Position numbers and translations under genes: made by a program. Positions 62,801-64,000 of a stretch of 64,000 nt of DNA are shown here, piece by piece. This DNA comes from Bacillota bacterium (GTDB lineage Bacteria > Bacillota > Clostridia > Lachnospirales > Lachnospiraceae): positions 56,838-120,837 of the forward strand of contig JAEWJZ010000031.1 of the NCBI GenBank assembly GCA_023386315.1. Reading direction: 5' to 3'. Position 1 is the first letter of the stretch; every line of letters begins with the position of its first letter. The notes under the pieces were generated by a model, which saw only the letters and a list, made by a program, of their open reading frames with translations, searched no databases and was not told where the DNA came from.

Positions 62801-63845
62801 TGACACTGCTGTAATTCAGGATATTGCCGCAATCAAAAAACGCTGCAGCAATCAGACAAGCGGATTGGAATGCTATCAGAGCTTCCGGAAAAGACAATTT
62901 TTTGTAGGCCCCAGTATGCAGGCGATGAAGCATATGTATTATAACGATATGGAAGCGTTATCAGAGCTTTCCCTGCCTTTGAACGGTTATGAGCTGAAGG
63001 CGTTTGGTCTGCATCCGGTGCTTATGGATGCTGCACTGCAGACGATTACTGGTCTCCAGGTGAATTCTGACAGGGATTCCATCGGCCGCCCTTATCTGAC
63101 TTTTTCACTGGAGCGGATGGAAATACTGAAACCATTAGCCGCACACTGCTATGTCCATGCATCTCTAAGCAAAACCAACGATCTGGATAAACCAATGCGT
63201 CATTTTAATATTAATATGATCGATGATGATGGCAATATATTAGTTCGGCTGATTAATTTCTGTATCAAGCAGCCCATGGAAGAAAATCACTTGAATGCAG
63301 ATACACGGAAACCGGTTCAAATAATAGAAGAAAAATCTGTTAAAGCTGAGGATGTTACCCGAATTATCTCCAGTCTGTTAAAAATAAGCCAGGATGAAAT
63401 TGATCCCAATGAAGAATTGCTGAATTATGGATTCACTTCGATTAGTATGATCGGTTTTATTGAAACAGTCAACCGGGAGTTCGGTATTAATACTTCTACG
63501 GAGATGTTTTTTGATGAGGATATGGTCAGTATTAATACCATTTACCGGAGTTTAGAGAGACATTTAAAACCACTGGCCGGCGGGGAATCCGTACAGGATG
63601 CAGATCTGATGCAGATTTATCATAAAGCAGAAGAAACAATTCTTCAGATGGCCAGTGATTTGCCAATGACCGATCAAAATGGCTATAATTCTGAGGCTGT
63701 CCGTACATTGGTGCAGCGGATTGCTTTAAAATATAATATCCAGGCAGTTCCCGAAGACGTAACCGCCAGTTCTTCATTCTCAGCATTCATTAAAAAATTA
63801 GTTCAGGATAATGCAGGTATTTTTTGCAATATGTTAAATGATTAA
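53850..63845 (+). CDS. Trans-AT polyketide synthase 4: modules 13-15
   Basis: The 3331-residue protein reads: docking-like N-terminus (ILEQIKNREITPEEGLSRIK), KS13 (Cys209)-DH4 (His664, Asp829)-KR8 (Tyr1288)-ACP14 (Ser1442), KS14 (Cys1689)-ACP15 (Ser2180), KS15 (Cys2423)-DH5 (Asn2896 in place of His)-ACP16 (Ser3197), and a tail of about 90 residues I do not recognise. The start follows GAGAGGGGAG. There is no thioesterase; the chain must move on to a downstream protein, and a free ACP gene begins 13 bases after the stop. This protein's N-terminus and the C-terminus of protein 3 look like a docking pair. Confidence 0.95.
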   Translation: MELDQKKVILEQIKNREITPEEGLSRIKQLKNSGIPESSFDICPGQSTENDIAVIGISGIFPGSDNVDELWEHLQAGHSFIDQIPARRWRLNGSEEINSGRGGFLSDLSAFDAEFFSISEKEAEMMDPRQRLFMEEAWKALEDAGYTESKLDGADCGIFVGCQEGDYFKNYDGTLNPYLPTGISNSILASRMAYYLNLKGPAIAVDTACSSALSAIYMAYSSLLNNSCEIALAGGVQVLSTKAMFEGLNSLGMFSPSGICRAFDNAADGTVIGEAVGVIVLKRLERAVSDRDQIYGVIKAIELNQDGKTNGITAPNALSQKELEIKTYQKANINPQSITYVESHGTGTRLGDPIELQALTEAFKQWTDKKNFCAIGSIKPNIGHSMPAAGIASVIKVLCALTHKKLPPLINYHTINSNIDLAQSPFYILTEAKDWNVESGIRRAAVSSFGFSGTNCHMIIEEYPCQKGDRQEAVQDQLIFLSGKTKTALKNKAADLIRWLEKRPECRIQDLSYTLCERRSHFKYRWYCTASTIAELQTELSLFIEAGRQGDQRLKATDESLAELLRQLSSQSEQTVDRRELLERIGTHYVNGESGEWGLVFQQDANTISLPPYPFSRKSYWHSAAPASVTDKSICEMSYRRLSKEGTSHLIVSLTGKEFFVTNHVVDDLHILPGAAQIEMARAAGEQLDFHVCRISNIVWQQPIVAESELFLSIVVEQEDDGIKYRIESDSDNPLAVYSQGWLYGSHKTPLITGKEQINILDIIARSQHKLTGTECYQITSKYNFKYGKGFQPIQELYINSREVLSRLKLPDCVPNDLGRLKLHPTLIDGAFQTALGFADNAENHSNVPFILEDVEIYHPLVKECYVYAQLLSDQNKGTAKLNKYRMTITDLTGKILVVLNNFIVKELKQTGLPKHLKTDQKPADNMYLDSIWLSASAAVPGGTPTDTLSRWLAADQGGTGQSCLFRYTKENAQLSDIVINLPEQNQESFWKDFLNRQSAAGWRLEAVLYGFTEEKYRLDPVSIDKQLDCYIYPFFDLIRMLSGMKWESSVTVLALAKQAGSPLFDALRGLGAALFQENRKIILKTVILEGSSQDRINQVTTELTQHDGFAVKYQQDIRKILSLRRADPPENEHRKIRKNGIYIITGGTGGIGEILSEHLASRYGCKLVLFGRSRRSDRVDRQLEKIRALGGEGIYLSGDVCSQEDVSQLISGTLQQFKKIDGLFHCAGIINDDYFYKKQTSQIQQIVRAKILGTLVLYQELLKTEAELFMMFSSIAAVFGNAGQCDYAYGNAFMDSFAELAVAEKQLKIISVNWPMWEEGGMQADDESVKLTENLYGMIPISVQKALEAFEYSVNISEQKRVILTYGRIEKIEQILNICEENDEGSFISQEEVDDMQMAQKNGSHEGVLLEDLMKIAGKLIKGTEGDMSPDDDIEECGFDSIAITAFCNELNQQLSIKLTPLAFFELEQPTIRALQQYLLKEYSEPIQEYYKLRMEEAVYQSPLSQQNQSLIVPVAETDQKVSTTRDDIAIIGIAGTMPQSDSVEEFWNNLEKGKDLITEIPQDRRKSMPDLKAAGYGGFMKTIDTFDAEFFNISPREANYMDPQQRIMLEMTWKVIEDAGYNPKQLAGTKTGVFIAVSGSDYFDLMMRNQFQMDASSSMGTLTSIFANRISFLYDFHGPSESIDTACSSSLVALHHAVEAIHAGLCDTAIVGGINVILTATLFNIFDASGMLCKDGTCKTFDADADGYVRGEGAGAVYLKSLSKAQADKDDIYGVIRSTSVNHGGRAKSLTSPNTNAQADLIFDSIIKSGVDPATVTYIEAHGTGTNLGDPVEIKGLKKAFQKLYQESGKEFKGKPYCGVGSVKTNIGHLEAASGIASLLKIILSIKNNRLPASLHMKMLNPLIDLEGSPFYIVNKTIPWVRLMDEQGNETPRRAGISSFGYGGANAHTVIEEYITNQEQGENRKPQLILLSSRTRPQLRESAAALACYIRSPDQPVLRLDRLAYTLAAGREHMQERLAVVAADPADLLQKLEQFLDGSTDTWDDRQMAMLQIKTDGCSLVEHARNYLAGAAPDIPALYPDGYPGRMHAPGYSFTKQRYWFDDDHRNSHVLLKPTDKPALTEISRADNLPVPVQERQTNQRLSTDMINELKQMLADVLYRESADIDPVKPFMEQGLDSILGVEFVKLLKDRYQISLRASSLYNYPSLQDLAAYLQEQTSDSIMTKKEMPPPERESESVSLMKSGTAVRIEPEPVTHIEQPGFTDIAVIGIGMRYPEADDMDEFWENLIAGKDCITEIPKERWNIAAYYDPNLNQPGKSISKWGGFIRDYDKFDPLFFNLSPADAQLLDPHHRIFLQEAWHALEDAGYPASRLNAMKCGVYAGVMNSRDYPGSIFNDSSMLAARIAYFLNLKGPAVSINTACSSSLVAVDLACKALQNNEVDLMLAGGVALYMSQESYLGMSKSGMLSGTGRCRTFDDQADGFVPGEGAGVLVLKRLDKALADQDHIYGVIKGTGINQDGKTNGITAPSAQAQTALEKEVYLKSGINPETISYVECHGTGTKLGDPIEVEALIDSFRAFTDKKSFCRIGSVKSNIGHTSAASGVAGIIKVLLSLKYNLLPPSLHFNKLNEHIQLDESPFIVNHTLTPWTREGTGLRRAAVSSFGFSGTNAHLVLEEAPVRTASDCRKTLPLYAITLSAKSPESLTGQIQKLYSWLNHNKGKFWIGDLAYTLNTRRTVFDYRFAVLASGEEDLTELIGGYLSGRKPVPELIFTKMADSIPKHLSKQTIQYIFQRIHQLETDSSEYRELLQALAEFYGAGAELNWEELYGARDYQVIPVITYAFKKDRYWYEQPAVPEKPNNSGSHMDNLLHSGFQKLNDCCCRVNLTGREFFFEDNVVYDKPILPGVAYLEMIRAAAQEMLKLSVAVITDVYWLAPIQPDGNLIRLEIEFSDDDKTSLFRLYTVRQDEARILNMKGSISKEPVSDTAVIQDIAAIKKRCSNQTSGLECYQSFRKRQFFVGPSMQAMKHMYYNDMEALSELSLPLNGYELKAFGLHPVLMDAALQTITGLQVNSDRDSIGRPYLTFSLERMEILKPLAAHCYVHASLSKTNDLDKPMRHFNINMIDDDGNILVRLINFCIKQPMEENHLNADTRKPVQIIEEKSVKAEDVTRIISSLLKISQDEIDPNEELLNYGFTSISMIGFIETVNREFGINTSTEMFFDEDMVSINTIYRSLERHLKPLAGGESVQDADLMQIYHKAEETILQMASDLPMTDQNGYNSEAVRTLVQRIALKYNIQAVPEDVTASSSFSAFIKKLVQDNAGIFCNMLND
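53994..58304 (+). other. Module 13: KS13-DH4-KR8-ACP14
   Basis: KS13 has Cys209 in DTACSSA, His344 and NIGHSMPAAG. DH4 keeps His664 and Asp829, but the motif is HVVDDLHILP, with Asp668 in the Gly position. KR8 has YIITGGTGGIG at about 1143, Tyr1288 and HCAGIIND. ACP14 Ser1442 is in CGFDSI. Predicted: double bond if DH4 works. Confidence 0.83.
58428..60509 (+). other. Module 14: KS14-ACP15, no reductive domains
   Basis: KS14 is complete (Cys1689, His1824, NIGHLEAASG). ACP15 Ser2180 lies in GLDSILGVEFV, almost identical to ACP5 of module 4. It is the third DSIxGVE-type ACP of the line and a candidate beta-branching site. Confidence 0.8.
60639..63569 (+). other. Module 15: KS15-DH5(inactive?)-ACP16
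   Basis: KS15 has Cys2423 in NTACSSS, His2558 and NIGHTSAASG. DH5 has lost the catalytic His: the motif reads NVVYDKPILP with Asn2896, while the second-motif Asp3060 remains. No KR is present. ACP16 Ser3197 is in YGFTSI, with Thr in place of Asp. Confidence 0.82.
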
Positions 63846-63858
63846 AGGAGGATTCAAA

Positions 63859-64000
63859 ATGAAGTGGACAGAACAAATGGTTTTTGAAAAAACCGAAACA
63901 ATTTTAAAAGAGGTAAATCCTCAAAAAGTGCTGGGAGAAGTTACTCCCGATAGTTCACTGATTCATGACTTTGCGTTTGATTCCATCGATATCATGGATA
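63859..64000 (+). CDS. Acyl carrier protein, partial (runs off the window)
   Basis: A new frame starts at ATG 63859, eight bases after AAAGGAGG and 13 bases after the stop of the fourth PKS gene. The 47 visible codons read like the first half of an ACP, with FAFDSIDIMD carrying the predicted phosphopantetheine Ser42. It is either a free ACP or the first domain of a longer protein; the window ends too early to tell. Its DSIDIM context differs from the in-line ACPs of this cluster and from the AcpK-type gene at 1068. Confidence 0.8.
   Translation, partial: MKWTEQMVFEKTETILKEVNPQKVLGEVTPDSSLIHDFAFDSIDIMD

Noticed and set aside
1589..63786. Many reverse-strand and out-of-frame open frames of 60-150 codons
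   Set aside because: They lie inside strongly coding PKS or accessory genes, lack sensible starts or motifs, and look like shadows of the repetitive KS, KR and ACP sequences.

Overview
The window is one co-directional (+ strand) biosynthetic operon: the front three quarters or so of a large trans-acyltransferase (trans-AT) type I polyketide synthase (PKS) cluster. Strong AGGAGG-type ribosome binding sites, moderate G+C (judged by eye, not counted), AT-rich codon use and close resemblance of the accessory genes to the Bacillus pks/bae families point to a Firmicute (Bacillota), possibly a clostridial anaerobe. The species cannot be read from the sequence. No tRNA, rRNA, CRISPR array, insertion sequence or frameshift was seen, and gaps between genes are short (the largest, about 160 bp, contains a tiny ORF).

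Accessory block (48-12043): a PksD-type acyltransferase homologue/acyl hydrolase; an AcpK-type carrier protein; an AT-enoylreductase fusion (the only normal AT seen); a KS-like decarboxylase with Cys replaced by Ser; an ECH2 decarboxylase (PksI type); an O-carbamoyltransferase; a secreted protein of unknown function; an HMG-CoA synthase homologue (PksG type); an ECH1 dehydratase (PksH type); and a free-standing acyl-AMP ligase. AcpK, the KS decarboxylase, HCS, ECH1 and ECH2 make a complete beta-branching cassette, which replaces a beta-keto oxygen by a carbon branch.

Assembly line (12082-63845): four giant proteins of 6521, 3334, 4052 and 3331 residues holding 15 KS, 16 full ACP, 8 KR and 5 DH domains. 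There is no in-line AT, ER, C-methyltransferase or thioesterase. Order: FkbM-FkbH-ACP | KS1-DH-KR-ACP | KS2-DH-KR-ACP | KS3-KR-ACP | KS4-ACP | KS5 // ACP (plus half ACP) | KS6(0)-ACP | KS7-ACP | KS8-[pseudo-ACP]-KR-ACP | KS9 // KR-ACP | KS10-ACP | KS11-DH-KR-ACP | KS12-KR-ACP // KS13-DH-KR-ACP | KS14-ACP | KS15-DH*-ACP, where // marks protein boundaries. The starter is predicted to be a glycerate-type unit loaded by the FkbH domain, perhaps modified by the FkbM methyltransferase. A further ACP gene starts at 63859 and runs off the window, so the pathway continues downstream and the release step is not visible.

The most informative pattern is that the 15 KSs fall into three sequence classes of exactly five each, and the class of a KS is matched by the class of the ACP just upstream. 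The one mismatch (KS6) is also the one KS that has lost its HGTGT histidine, and it is preceded by a half-deleted ACP of the class it should pair with. This reads as a recombination or deletion scar in the assembly line. The combination of starter, run of ketoreductase-free modules and tailoring genes does not match a pathway I can name from memory.
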